11,901 nt of DNA from Oscillospiraceae bacterium (GTDB taxonomy: Bacteria > Bacillota > Clostridia > Saccharofermentanales > Saccharofermentanaceae). Shown here one piece after another: positions 5,185-11,810 of this stretch; position 1 is the first letter of the stretch; the number at the start of each line of letters is the position of its first letter. Under the pieces are notes generated by a model. That model saw only the letters and a program-made list of their open reading frames with translations, did no database searches and was not told the origin of the DNA. The translations under genes were made by a program, and so were the position numbers. Location of the stretch: the NCBI GenBank assembly GCA_902795955.1, contig CADBNJ010000039.1, positions 1 to 11,901 on the forward strand. Reading direction: 5' to 3'.

Positions 5185-6371
5185 GTTCCTTTGTAATTCT
5201 CTCCCAGACTCTTAACCGTTCCCTTGCCGAATCTCCTGTTGATCTCGTCAAGAGCCTTCGATAATCTCTCGTCCTTCTGACGTTTGTCAAGATCGGTAAA
5301 AAAGGATATCTGTTCCCCTTCCTCCGAGGATACAACTCCTGAACACCTTATCCCGATACTTCTGACAGAGCGCCTCCAGTCATACGATTCTTCAAAAAGC
5401 TCACACGCTGCATCGTATATGTTCTTCATAATATCGGCAGGCTCGAACAGCACTTTCTGATGCTCATAGATATGCAGTTCACTGTCCCTTACATGGATCT
5501 GAATGACCGTACATTTGAGCTTGTGCCTGCGAAGCCTCCGTGCCACTTTATCTGCAAGATGAAGGAGAACGCTTCTGACTTCAGTGACTGATTTCATATC
5601 CTGCGGCGGAGTAGTCGAATTACCGATGGATTTGATATCCCTCTTATGGCTTATCTCCGCAACGGGGGATTCATCGATACCGTTCGCATACTCCCACAAC
5701 AGGATCCCGCTCTTGCCGAGGAACCCGGCCAGATAATCCTTATCTAGTGATGCCAGATCACCTATCGTATTCACGTTGATCTTCGACAGGTTCCTGACAG
5801 TCGATTTGCCGGCAAACAACAGATCAGATACGGGAAGCGGCCACACTATCTCCTTATATCTTTCTTCCGGTATCACGGTAGTGGCATCAGGCTTCTTATA
5901 ATCACTCCCCAGCTTGGCGAAACATTTGTTGAAGCTCACTCCAACTGAACACGTCAGCTTAAACTCTTCCCTTACCCTTCTCCTGATCTCGTCTGCAAAC
6001 TCTCCGGCATCATCCATGTCACGAAGGATCCCCGTCATATCAAGCCAGCATTCGTCCAGGCCGAAAGGCTCCACCCTGTCGGTATATTCCGTATACATGT
6101 ACTTCAGCTTTTGGGAATACAGCTCATACTTATCGTATTCCGGCGGCAGCAATACCAGATCCGGACATTTGGCTTTGGCCTGCCATATCACCTCGGCGGT
6201 CTTGATGCCGTATCCGGACGCCGCCTGATTCTTGGCCAGTATTATCCCGTGCCTGGCGTTTGTATCGCCTGCCACAGCCATCGGCACATTGCGGTATTCG
6301 GGATGATATATCATCCCGACAGAAGCAAAAAAGCAATTCTGGTCAACATGTAGGATAATGCGCCTGTCCAT
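5181..6371 (-). CDS. dinB: DinB-type Y-family DNA polymerase (DNA polymerase IV)
   Basis: Taken from ATG at 6371-6369 this is 396 residues. Motif HVDQNCFF gives catalytic Asp10 and aromatic steric gate Phe15. GLDECWLD gives catalytic Asp106 and Glu107. The typical fingers stretch HGIILAKNQAASGYGIKTAE, a thumb with SVGVSFNKCFAKLGSD, and a little-finger region (about 240-345) follow. Near the C-terminus QISFF (354-358) matches the sliding-clamp-binding pentapeptide, followed by the usual KALDEINRRFG helix. The enzyme performs error-prone bypass of DNA lesions at stalled forks. The start is uncertain: the frame is open to a TTG at 6476 and has an ATG at 6419, but family alignment favours 6371, where no good ribosome site is visible. 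Gly19 replaces the Glu usual in the motif-I helix (SVE). It heads an operon with the radical SAM and two-TM genes. A LexA-like site lies at 6413-6426. Confidence 0.9.
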   Translation of the reverse strand: MDRRIILHVDQNCFFASVGMIYHPEYRNVPMAVAGDTNARHGIILAKNQAASGYGIKTAEVIWQAKAKCPDLVLLPPEYDKYELYSQKLKYMYTEYTDRVEPFGLDECWLDMTGILRDMDDAGEFADEIRRRVREEFKLTCSVGVSFNKCFAKLGSDYKKPDATTVIPEERYKEIVWPLPVSDLLFAGKSTVRNLSKINVNTIGDLASLDKDYLAGFLGKSGILLWEYANGIDESPVAEISHKRDIKSIGNSTTPPQDMKSVTEVRSVLLHLADKVARRLRRHKLKCTVIQIHVRDSELHIYEHQKVLFEPADIMKNIYDAACELFEESYDWRRSVRSIGIRCSGVVSSEEGEQISFFTDLDKRQKDERLSKALDEINRRFGKGTVKSLGENYKGT

Positions 6372-6412
6372 ATTCTGATTATCGCAAAAACAGGACGGCA
6401 GTGCAATAATAA

Positions 6413-6426
6413 AGAACATATTTTCG
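6413..6426. promoter_or_regulatory. Candidate LexA (SOS) operator upstream of dinB
   Basis: The site reads AGAACATATTTTCG and matches the Gram-positive LexA box CGAACATATGTTCG at 12 of 14 positions. One half-site (GAAC) is intact and the other is altered (TTTC for GTTC). It lies 42-55 nt upstream of the chosen dinB start, where a promoter would be expected. This agrees with SOS control of DinB in many bacteria and argues that 6371, not 6476, is the real start. Confidence 0.5.
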
Positions 6427-6486
6427 AGAGAGGCGGAGCAAAAATTTACAAATATTCGCGCGTTTATAACAATCAACGCCGTTTTT

Positions 6487-6495
6487 TGATATAAT
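6487..6495 (+). promoter_or_regulatory. Extended -10 promoter candidate for the response regulator
   Basis: TG-A-TATAAT is an extended -10 with a perfect hexamer. No good -35 is found at 16-18 nt. An alternative -10 (TATACT, 6513-6518) has TTGATA 21 nt upstream, which is too far. The leader to the ATG at 6548 would be about 45 nt. Confidence 0.35.
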
Positions 6496-6547
6496 AAATC
6501 TCAAAGAATAATTATACTTTAGTTAATTTCGAGCGGAGGCAAAACAT

Positions 6548-7243
6548 ATGACATGTTCATCTGTGTTGATATTAGACAGTGATCAGAGCAGATCTCAAAA
6601 GATTAATAACATGCTCTCAGAGAACGGTTACACAGTATTTACGGCAGACACCTTAACGGATGCCGTGGATATCCTTAACAGGAAGAAGGTCAATCTCATA
6701 ATCTGTGATTATATTCTCGGCGGGGTTGAAGACACTGATGTGATCAGAAAGCTCAGATCTCTTACTGAGGCTCCTGTCATGGTCTGCTCTTCCAGAGATT
6801 CCATCGATGACAAAGAGAGAACATACGAAGCGGGATGTGATGATCACGTATCCGGTTCGATCGATATGAGAGAACTGAGACTCCGCATATCCTCTCTGAT
6901 CAAAAGATCCATGAAGCAGTCAGACATGCTCATAGAATTTGCACCTCTTACAATGAACATCAAGACCCGCGATGTTACGGCCGCAGGCACTCCCGTCAAG
7001 CTGACCAACAGAGAATTCGAGATCCTCAACTACCTTGCCGAATCACCCAACAAGACGATCTCGATACAGGATGTGTATTCCAGGGTGTGGGGCAATGACA
7101 CGCCGTGCGACAGTCACCTTGTAATGGTCAATATATCGTATATCCGCAAGAAGCTGGGCAAAGTCCTTCCGGACATGGATTTTATCCGCACGGAATGGGG
7201 TGTCGGGTATTCTTTCTGCTATCCCCCGCTCCGGGCTGAATGA
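6548..7243 (+). CDS. OmpR-type response regulator with degenerate receiver
   Basis: Length 231 residues. The receiver (about 4-120) has the acidic pair Asp10/Asp12 and the phospho-acceptor Asp54 in LIICDY. The switch Ser/Thr is Ser81 or Ser82. The usual DDYV-Thr-Lys-Pro-Phe stretch reads DDHVSGSI at 98-105, so the conserved Lys-Pro is replaced by Gly103-Ser104. The winged-helix DNA-binding domain (about 128-228) is complete: VKLTNREFEILNYLAESPNK, the recognition-helix region and a RTEWGVGYSF wing. The start follows GGAGG with an 8-nt spacer. No histidine kinase is adjacent. Loss of the lysine suggests changed or phosphate-independent signalling, as in atypical receivers of other OmpR proteins. 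It is transcribed divergently from dinB. Its target genes are unknown. Confidence 0.85.
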   Translation: MTCSSVLILDSDQSRSQKINNMLSENGYTVFTADTLTDAVDILNRKKVNLIICDYILGGVEDTDVIRKLRSLTEAPVMVCSSRDSIDDKERTYEAGCDDHVSGSIDMRELRLRISSLIKRSMKQSDMLIEFAPLTMNIKTRDVTAAGTPVKLTNREFEILNYLAESPNKTISIQDVYSRVWGNDTPCDSHLVMVNISYIRKKLGKVLPDMDFIRTEWGVGYSFCYPPLRAE

Positions 7244-7271
7244 ACCGGCTTGACAAACGTGCAGATCACAC

Positions 7272-7313
7272 AAAAAGAGGGCATCCCGATCTGAAATGAT
7301 TGAGATGCCCTCT
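7272..7313 (-). terminator. Terminator between the response regulator and the DUF1858 gene
   Basis: A 10-bp stem (AGAGGGCATC 7276-7285 with GATGCCCTCT 7304-7313) closes an 18-nt loop. On the minus strand it is followed by a run of T from the five A at 7272-7276, so it suits the DUF1858 gene best. On the plus strand the tail is only TTGCAGTTTTG, so termination of the response regulator transcript there would be weaker. The pair of convergent genes probably share it. Confidence 0.75.
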
Positions 7314-7334
7314 TGCAGTTTTGCAGGTAACCGG

Positions 7335-7538
7335 TCAACCCTTGGACTGGAAATAGTTATTGAGTTCCTCGATAAGTTCATCGCAATCCATGCCGTGAAC
7401 CATGCATGCCTCCTCGATAGTCTCACCTGAAGCCATTGCGCAGCCGAGACAATGAAGTCCGGAATACATCAGGATAGGTGCAACTCCCTCATCAGCGTTA
7501 ACGATATCTCCAACGATCGTATCTTTGGTAACTATCAT
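7335..7538 (-). CDS. DUF1858 / CxGC redox-disulfide protein
   Basis: This 67-residue protein has the DUF1858 pattern: an N-terminal ITKDTIVGDIV-like strand and helix (residues 2-13), APILMYSGLHCLGC with Cys30 and Cys33, and a helical tail (TIEEACMVHGMDCDELIEELN). It belongs with the small proteins often annotated as hybrid-cluster-protein-associated disulfide domains. The CLGC pair could be redox-active or bind metal; Cys45 and Cys52 are extra. It is cytoplasmic, with no signal peptide. The ATG follows GGAGG with a 9-nt spacer and a near-consensus promoter at 7581-7609. It stands alone as a one-gene transcript, with no hybrid cluster protein nearby. Confidence 0.82.
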   Translation of the reverse strand: MIVTKDTIVGDIVNADEGVAPILMYSGLHCLGCAMASGETIEEACMVHGMDCDELIEELNNYFQSKG

Positions 7539-7580
7539 ATATAGAATCCTCCGTTCAATAAAGTCTTAAAACACGGTGGT

Positions 7581-7609
7581 AATATACCATTAAAAGTTGA
7601 TTTTGTCAT
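7581..7609 (-). promoter_or_regulatory. Promoter of the DUF1858 gene
   Basis: On the minus strand ATGACA (7609-7604, five of six) is followed by a 17-nt spacer and the extended -10 TG-G-TATATT ending at 7581. The start of transcription should be near 7574, about 36 nt before the ATG. Confidence 0.65.
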
Positions 7610-7679
7610 TGCTTTGGTGGTTTTGTTACATTCTTTATATCATGGATAATAAAAATAAGTCCAAATTCCACAAAAACGC

Positions 7680-7708
7680 TTGACACAAAGGGCATTTGAG
7701 GTGATAAT
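7680..7708 (+). promoter_or_regulatory. Strong promoter of the HU gene
   Basis: A perfect TTGACA (7680-7685), a 17-nt spacer and GATAAT (7703-7708, five of six) predict a start of transcription near 7715. The leader of about 39 nt includes a small GCCT-ATTC-AGGC hairpin and an AGGAGG ribosome site. Confidence 0.75.
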
Positions 7709-7753
7709 TCTATTGCAATTCGCCTATTCAGGCTAAATTCAGGAGGCAAAATA

Positions 7754-8026
7754 ATGAATAAGACAGAATTAATTGATGCAATCGCTGAAAAGTCCGGACT
7801 CAGCAAGAAGGCTTCTGAGGACGCTCTCAAGGCTACACTCGAAGCAATCACAGAAGCAGTTAAGAAGGACGACAAGGTTGTTCTCGTTGGCTTCGGTACA
7901 TTCTACGCTAAGGAGCGCAAGGCTCGCGAGGGTCGTAACCCTGCAACAGGCAAGAAGATCAAGATCAAGGCTTCTAAGTCACCTGCTTTCAAGGCTGGTA
8001 AGAGCTTCAAGGATCAGCTCAACTAA
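7754..8026 (+). CDS. hup: HU-type DNA-binding protein
   Basis: At 90 residues this is a full-length HU. Residues 1-45 form the helical dimer base (MNKTELIDAIAEKSGLSKK). VLVGFGTF (43-50) is the conserved turn. RNPATG (61-66) is the beta-arm tip with the proline that intercalates into bent DNA. SPAFKAGKSFKDQLN is the closing stretch. HU dimers bend and package DNA and help replication, recombination and repair. The ATG follows an AGGAGG site. Strong promoter and terminator make it a single-gene unit. Frequent AAG and GCT codons and a near-consensus promoter fit a highly expressed gene. Confidence 0.97.
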   Translation: MNKTELIDAIAEKSGLSKKASEDALKATLEAITEAVKKDDKVVLVGFGTFYAKERKAREGRNPATGKKIKIKASKSPAFKAGKSFKDQLN

Positions 8027-8050
8027 TTTTTGTTGCTAACTTGACTATGA

Positions 8051-8076
8051 CTGCCCCGGTAACGGGGCAGTTTTTT
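8051..8076 (+). terminator. Rho-independent terminator of the HU gene
   Basis: A perfect 8-bp stem (CTGCCCCG with CGGGGCAG) with the stable tetraloop GTAA is followed by six T. It lies 25 nt after the HU stop and just before the convergent gene's stop at 8081. Confidence 0.93.
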
Positions 8077-8080
8077 ATTG

Positions 8081-8653
8081 TTATCTCTCCATCTCCTTGA
8101 CCATGTTATACACTTCCACCGCAAGGAACATTACGGCAGATTTGGACCTCATGTGACTGAGCTTGCTGTGACTGAATGAGTATCTTATATTCCTCACCAT
8201 CTGAGAGTAAGACATAACAAAGTCTTCGTTCTGTGCAGAACACATCTCCTTGAGTGTTGTTGCAAAAGAGAATCCGCTCTGGATCACATCGCAGACGATC
8301 TGATAAATGATATTACTCCCGATAAGCGACATATCAAAATCGTAGTCAAGGAATACCCTGTGCGCGGCCAGATCGTACAGCTGGCGCATATCATATTCTT
8401 CCTTCTCATACGGGCTGTCCTTGAAGTCGGTTACAGCCGTCTGCAGACGGTTCGCCGCATTAGATATATCCTTGCGTCCGTCAATATAATAACGGACCAT
8501 TCCTGAGGGATCAGTCACACCTATTATTCCCTTGCGTTTGAGAACATTATTCACATTCTCTATAAGCGCATCATTATCACTGAACACATACAGTCCCACA
8601 TCTTTGGAAGCCCTGTATGATGAACGTCTGTTGGCAAATTGTCTTCGTCCCAT
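8081..8653 (-). CDS. Protein with possible Spo0A-C-like domain
   Basis: The protein is 190 residues and has no membrane segment. A basic N-terminus (1-18) leads to a short alpha/beta-like region (DVGLYVFSDNDALIENVNNVLKR, then a MVRYYIDGR strand, about 19-60). The helical C-terminal region (about 100-165) reads LIGSNIIYQIVCDVI, then TTLKEMC and SYSQMVRNIRYSFSHS. This resembles the Spo0A C-terminal DNA-binding fold in pattern (IG..Y, then ..VERAIRHA), but the identity is low and I cannot confirm it. If correct, it may be a small DNA-binding regulator lacking a standard receiver. The ribosome site (AAGGCGG, about 7 nt from ATG) is only fair. It stands alone, convergent with HU. The alternative is an uncharacterised family protein. 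Confidence 0.7.
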   Translation of the reverse strand: MGRRQFANRRSSYRASKDVGLYVFSDNDALIENVNNVLKRKGIIGVTDPSGMVRYYIDGRKDISNAANRLQTAVTDFKDSPYEKEEYDMRQLYDLAAHRVFLDYDFDMSLIGSNIIYQIVCDVIQSGFSFATTLKEMCSAQNEDFVMSYSQMVRNIRYSFSHSKLSHMRSKSAVMFLAVEVYNMVKEMER

Positions 8654-8768
8654 CGGAGTACCGCCTTTCGATATGTGATACTTCCATTGTGACCGGCATG
8701 GGATGAGTTTGCAACAAAATGATTTTTTACCCCCCGAAATCGGGACTCAGGACGGGGGTGTGGGAATT

Positions 8769-9176
8769 TTACTCCTCAGGTCCCTCTATATTCTTCGTTA
8801 TCTTGATAACATAATTGGATGTAGGCGTGTATTTTATTCTTATGGTCGAACCCACCTCGATATCGCTTCTCAGCGGATTGACATAATATGTCTTCCCGTC
8901 GATCACAAAATAATTCCTGAGAGCTGATATGCTCTCCACTTTGCCCGTATACGTATAGGTTACATTGCCAAGCACATTATTGATATCGAACAGTCTCGGA
9001 GCAAGATACCTGAAGACATCAAAACCGATGATCAGCAACAGTATCACCGGAAGGAAATACGTCAGAGTATGCTTTGTCTTACGCTTGAAATTACGGTTCG
9101 TGAAGATGATCATCAATATGATCATAACAACACAAAAGGCAGCGTGAGTTGCAAGATTGGCAAAGAAGTAATTCAT
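8769..9176 (-). CDS. Two-TM protein with small C-terminal beta domain, unknown function
   Basis: I do not recognise this 135-residue protein. Membrane segments lie at about 8-26 and 37-55, joined by a basic loop (NRNFKRKTKH). The C-terminal part (about 70-130) is beta-rich with alternating hydrophobics (YTGKVESI, YFVIDGKTYYVN, IRIKYTPTSNYVIKI) and looks like a small barrel. Positive-inside bias puts the basic loop in the cytoplasm and both termini, including the C-terminal domain, outside; this is inference. The ATG shares a base with the stop of the folate cyclo-ligase gene (TAATG) and follows GGAGGAGGAGG, so it is translationally coupled. It is the last gene of the ligA unit. Confidence 0.7.
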   Translation of the reverse strand: MNYFFANLATHAAFCVVMIILMIIFTNRNFKRKTKHTLTYFLPVILLLIIGFDVFRYLAPRLFDINNVLGNVTYTYTGKVESISALRNYFVIDGKTYYVNPLRSDIEVGSTIRIKYTPTSNYVIKITKNIEGPEE

Positions 9177-9787
9177 TATTGATCCTCCTCCTCCGATTCT
9201 ACCCCGATTATAACATCAACAGCCATATCATGTGCAAGAACAGGAATGGATGACACTATCTGGAAATCATAACAAACGCCGATCAGAACAGCCTTACGGT
9301 CAGGTGAATCCCCTCCCAGGTATTCCCACACCCGGTCATAGTATCCGCCGCCCTGTCCGAGCCTTATGCCTTCATCATTGTACGCGATGGCAGGCACTAT
9401 TATCACATCGGCATCTCTGATATCCGCCTTAGCACAGTGATCCGCAGGTTCGGGAATACCGTATCTTCCCCGTTCCATGTCACCGATCAGGTCGCTTACA
9501 GCATAAAACACGATATCATCTCCCGTTACCTTCGGCATAAGCAAAACACCGCCGTTATCAATGACCTTCTGACAGAACGGAATAGTTGACAGTTCCCCGG
9601 AGACAGGCATGTATGACGCGACCTTAAGGCTCCCCGTATCTATCCCCAGTTCGCTGCTGATATAATCCTCGAGATAATCACTTACGGCAGATGCACATCT
9701 GTTTATCACACGGGCGGACAGGCCGGAACGCCGGTCCCTGATTATTGCCCTTATCCTGTCCTTGAGCGCATGCTCTTCACTGCTCAT
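9176..9787 (-). CDS. 5-formyltetrahydrofolate cyclo-ligase (methenyltetrahydrofolate synthetase)
   Basis: The enzyme (203 residues) converts 5-formyltetrahydrofolate to 5,10-methenyltetrahydrofolate using ATP, returning a dead-end folate to the one-carbon pool in the cytoplasm. Family signatures are YMPVSGELST (59-68), RGRYGIPEP (106-114), VPAIAYNDEGIRLGQGGGYYDR (131-152) with the glycine-rich GQGGGYYD loop, and GVCYDFQIV...LAHDMAVDVII near the end. Length is normal for the family. The N-terminal basic helix (KDRIRAIIRDRR) fits the usual nucleotide-site region. The start is 4 nt after the ligA stop with a GGAG site, so it is the gene after ligA in the same unit. Confidence 0.92.
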   Translation of the reverse strand: MSSEEHALKDRIRAIIRDRRSGLSARVINRCASAVSDYLEDYISSELGIDTGSLKVASYMPVSGELSTIPFCQKVIDNGGVLLMPKVTGDDIVFYAVSDLIGDMERGRYGIPEPADHCAKADIRDADVIIVPAIAYNDEGIRLGQGGGYYDRVWEYLGGDSPDRKAVLIGVCYDFQIVSSIPVLAHDMAVDVIIGVESEEEDQ

Positions 9788-9791
9788 ACCA

Positions 9792-11810
9792 TTACTCCAG
9801 CATACTCTTCAGATCAGACAATCCAATGACGGGAACACCTAATTCTTTTGCCTTTGCCGCCTTGGAACCCGCCCCTTCACCGGCAAGCAGATAGTTTGTC
9901 TTCTTAGATACGGATGATGTGACCTTACCGCCGTAACTCTCTATCAATGCAGAAGCTTCATTGCGGTCCATACCATCCAGCGTACCCGTAATGCAGAAAA
10001 CAAGTCCCTCCAGTGCAGTTCCCGCCATATTTGAAGTATCAGCCTCGAATCTGAGGCCGTAGCCTCTGAGACGTGATAACAGTTCCTTATTCGGTTCTTC
10101 GGCAAAAAAGCCGTGCACTGATTCAGCCGTTATACGTCCGGTATCGCCGGCCGTCATAAGCTCTTCCACACTCAGTGAAGCGATCTTATCTATCGATCCG
10201 AAGCATCTGATAAGTTCCTTGGACATCGCCTTGCCGATACCCGGAATACCGAGTCCGGCCAGCACTCTGTCAGCCCCTGCCTGCTGTCTGGATTCTTCTA
10301 TAGCTCCGAGTATCTTATCAGTATTCTTTGCAAGTCCCAGGATCTTCGTCTCTATCAGCTCTTCCCGCCTGTCCTTCAGTGTATATATATCACCGATATC
10401 CTTGATGAATCCTGCATCAACGAGCTTCCTTATGTATTCAATGCCGAAGCCTTTGCAGTTCATGCAGTCGCGCGAGAGGAAATTCGCGATACTGTTGACT
10501 ATGGTTCCGGGGCATTTGAGATTGACACACTTAAGGTCTGCTTCCTCGCCGTTCCTGATGAGCTTTGCACCGCATGAAGGACATGTATCCGGCATCTTGT
10601 AAGGAACCCAGTCAGACGGTCTCTTAGCCTTGTTGACTCCCTTGATCTTAGGGATTATCTCTCCTGATTTATAGACGATTACCGTATCTCCTATGCCAAG
10701 TTCCATCTCATCGATAAAATCCTGATTATGAAGCGTTGCACGGCTGACCTTCGTCCCGCACAGGCTGATCGTCTCAAATACTGCCACAGGCGTTACACGT
10801 CCCGTTCTTCCGGTTGCAACTTCAACGGACAGAAGCCTTGTCTCCTTCTCTTCCGGAGGATACTTATATGCGATGGCCCAGCGCGGGAATTTGATGGTAT
10901 TGCCCATTCTCTGCCGCACTGACAGATCATTGATCTTGACCACGGCGCCGTCTATATCGTAAGCAAGGTCACCTCTGGCATTGCCTATAGACTGTATCGC
11001 ATCCCAGACCTCTTCCTTTGACCTGCACCTGTAGTAAAGCTCTATCGTCTTCACGCCGTTCTTCCTGAGGTATTCGTACCCTTCGGAATGCGTCTTAAAT
11101 GATATTCCGCGCGTATCCTGAACATTGAATATGAACAAAGACAGATTGCGGCGCTTGGTTATTCTTGTATCCTGCTGTCTCAGCGTTCCCGCAGCACAGT
11201 TACGTGGATTTGCAAAGACAGGCTTGCCTTCCTCCTCGGCTTCCTCATTCACCGCCTTGAAAGCTTCCCTCGTCATGTAGACTTCGCCTCTGATCTCGAT
11301 GTACTCAACAGGATAAGGCATCTTCTTTACGACGTCAGAGATCACCTTGGCGTTCATCGTAACATCCTCGCCCTCGGTTATGCCGTCACCTCTTGTAACG
11401 GCCAGCTTCAGATCGCCGTTCTCATATCGCAGCGCCATGGATAATCCGTCGATCTTCGTCTCAACAAGGAACTCGATATCATCACCATATTCAGCATGAA
11501 CTTCGTCAACAAAACTGTCAACTTCACCCTTATCGAAGACATCCTGCAGTGAGAGCATCGGGACATTGTGCTTTACGAGTATGCCCTTCTCGGCTTTCCA
11601 GCCGACACGTCTCGAAGGCGATTCATCGGTAACCCACTCGGGATGTTCCCTCTCTATTGCTTTGAGTCTCAGATTGAGCTGATCATATTCATAATCCGAG
11701 ATCTCGGGAGTATCGTCATTATAGTATCTGTCACAGTGATAATTAAGAGTCTTGACCAGTTCACGGTATTCAAGCTCTTCGTCATCGAACAATGATATCT
11801 GCCCTGTCAT
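9792..11810 (-). CDS. ligA: NAD-dependent DNA ligase LigA
   Basis: At 672 residues it is full length. The Ia-type NAD-contact domain starts around residue 14 (NYHCDRYYNDDTPEISDYEYD). The adenylated lysine is Lys119 in ETKIDG. Further nucleotidyltransferase stretches are TRGDG (139-143), EIRGEV (172-177) and DGAVVK (287-292), and the OB fold holds GRTGRVTPVAVF. A four-Cys zinc finger is formed by Cys410, Cys413, Cys428 and Cys433. Helix-hairpin-helix repeats include GIPGIGK (521-527), and a BRCT domain occupies about 598-672. LigA seals nicks using NAD+ and joins Okazaki fragments; it is normally essential. The N-terminus begins MTGQISLFDD, and QISLF resembles a sliding-clamp-binding motif. 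The ATG overlaps the upstream membrane-protein stop (ATGA), with GAGG 8 nt before it. Confidence 0.98.
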   Translation of the reverse strand: MTGQISLFDDEELEYRELVKTLNYHCDRYYNDDTPEISDYEYDQLNLRLKAIEREHPEWVTDESPSRRVGWKAEKGILVKHNVPMLSLQDVFDKGEVDSFVDEVHAEYGDDIEFLVETKIDGLSMALRYENGDLKLAVTRGDGITEGEDVTMNAKVISDVVKKMPYPVEYIEIRGEVYMTREAFKAVNEEAEEEGKPVFANPRNCAAGTLRQQDTRITKRRNLSLFIFNVQDTRGISFKTHSEGYEYLRKNGVKTIELYYRCRSKEEVWDAIQSIGNARGDLAYDIDGAVVKINDLSVRQRMGNTIKFPRWAIAYKYPPEEKETRLLSVEVATGRTGRVTPVAVFETISLCGTKVSRATLHNQDFIDEMELGIGDTVIVYKSGEIIPKIKGVNKAKRPSDWVPYKMPDTCPSCGAKLIRNGEEADLKCVNLKCPGTIVNSIANFLSRDCMNCKGFGIEYIRKLVDAGFIKDIGDIYTLKDRREELIETKILGLAKNTDKILGAIEESRQQAGADRVLAGLGIPGIGKAMSKELIRCFGSIDKIASLSVEELMTAGDTGRITAESVHGFFAEEPNKELLSRLRGYGLRFEADTSNMAGTALEGLVFCITGTLDGMDRNEASALIESYGGKVTSSVSKKTNYLLAGEGAGSKAAKAKELGVPVIGLSDLKSMLE

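Noticed and set aside
8729..8759. CCCCCG / CGGGGG inverted repeat after the two-TM gene as a terminator
   Set aside because: On the minus strand it is followed by TAAAAAATC and not by a T-run; on the plus strand the T-run comes before it. It may be a weak pause hairpin only.
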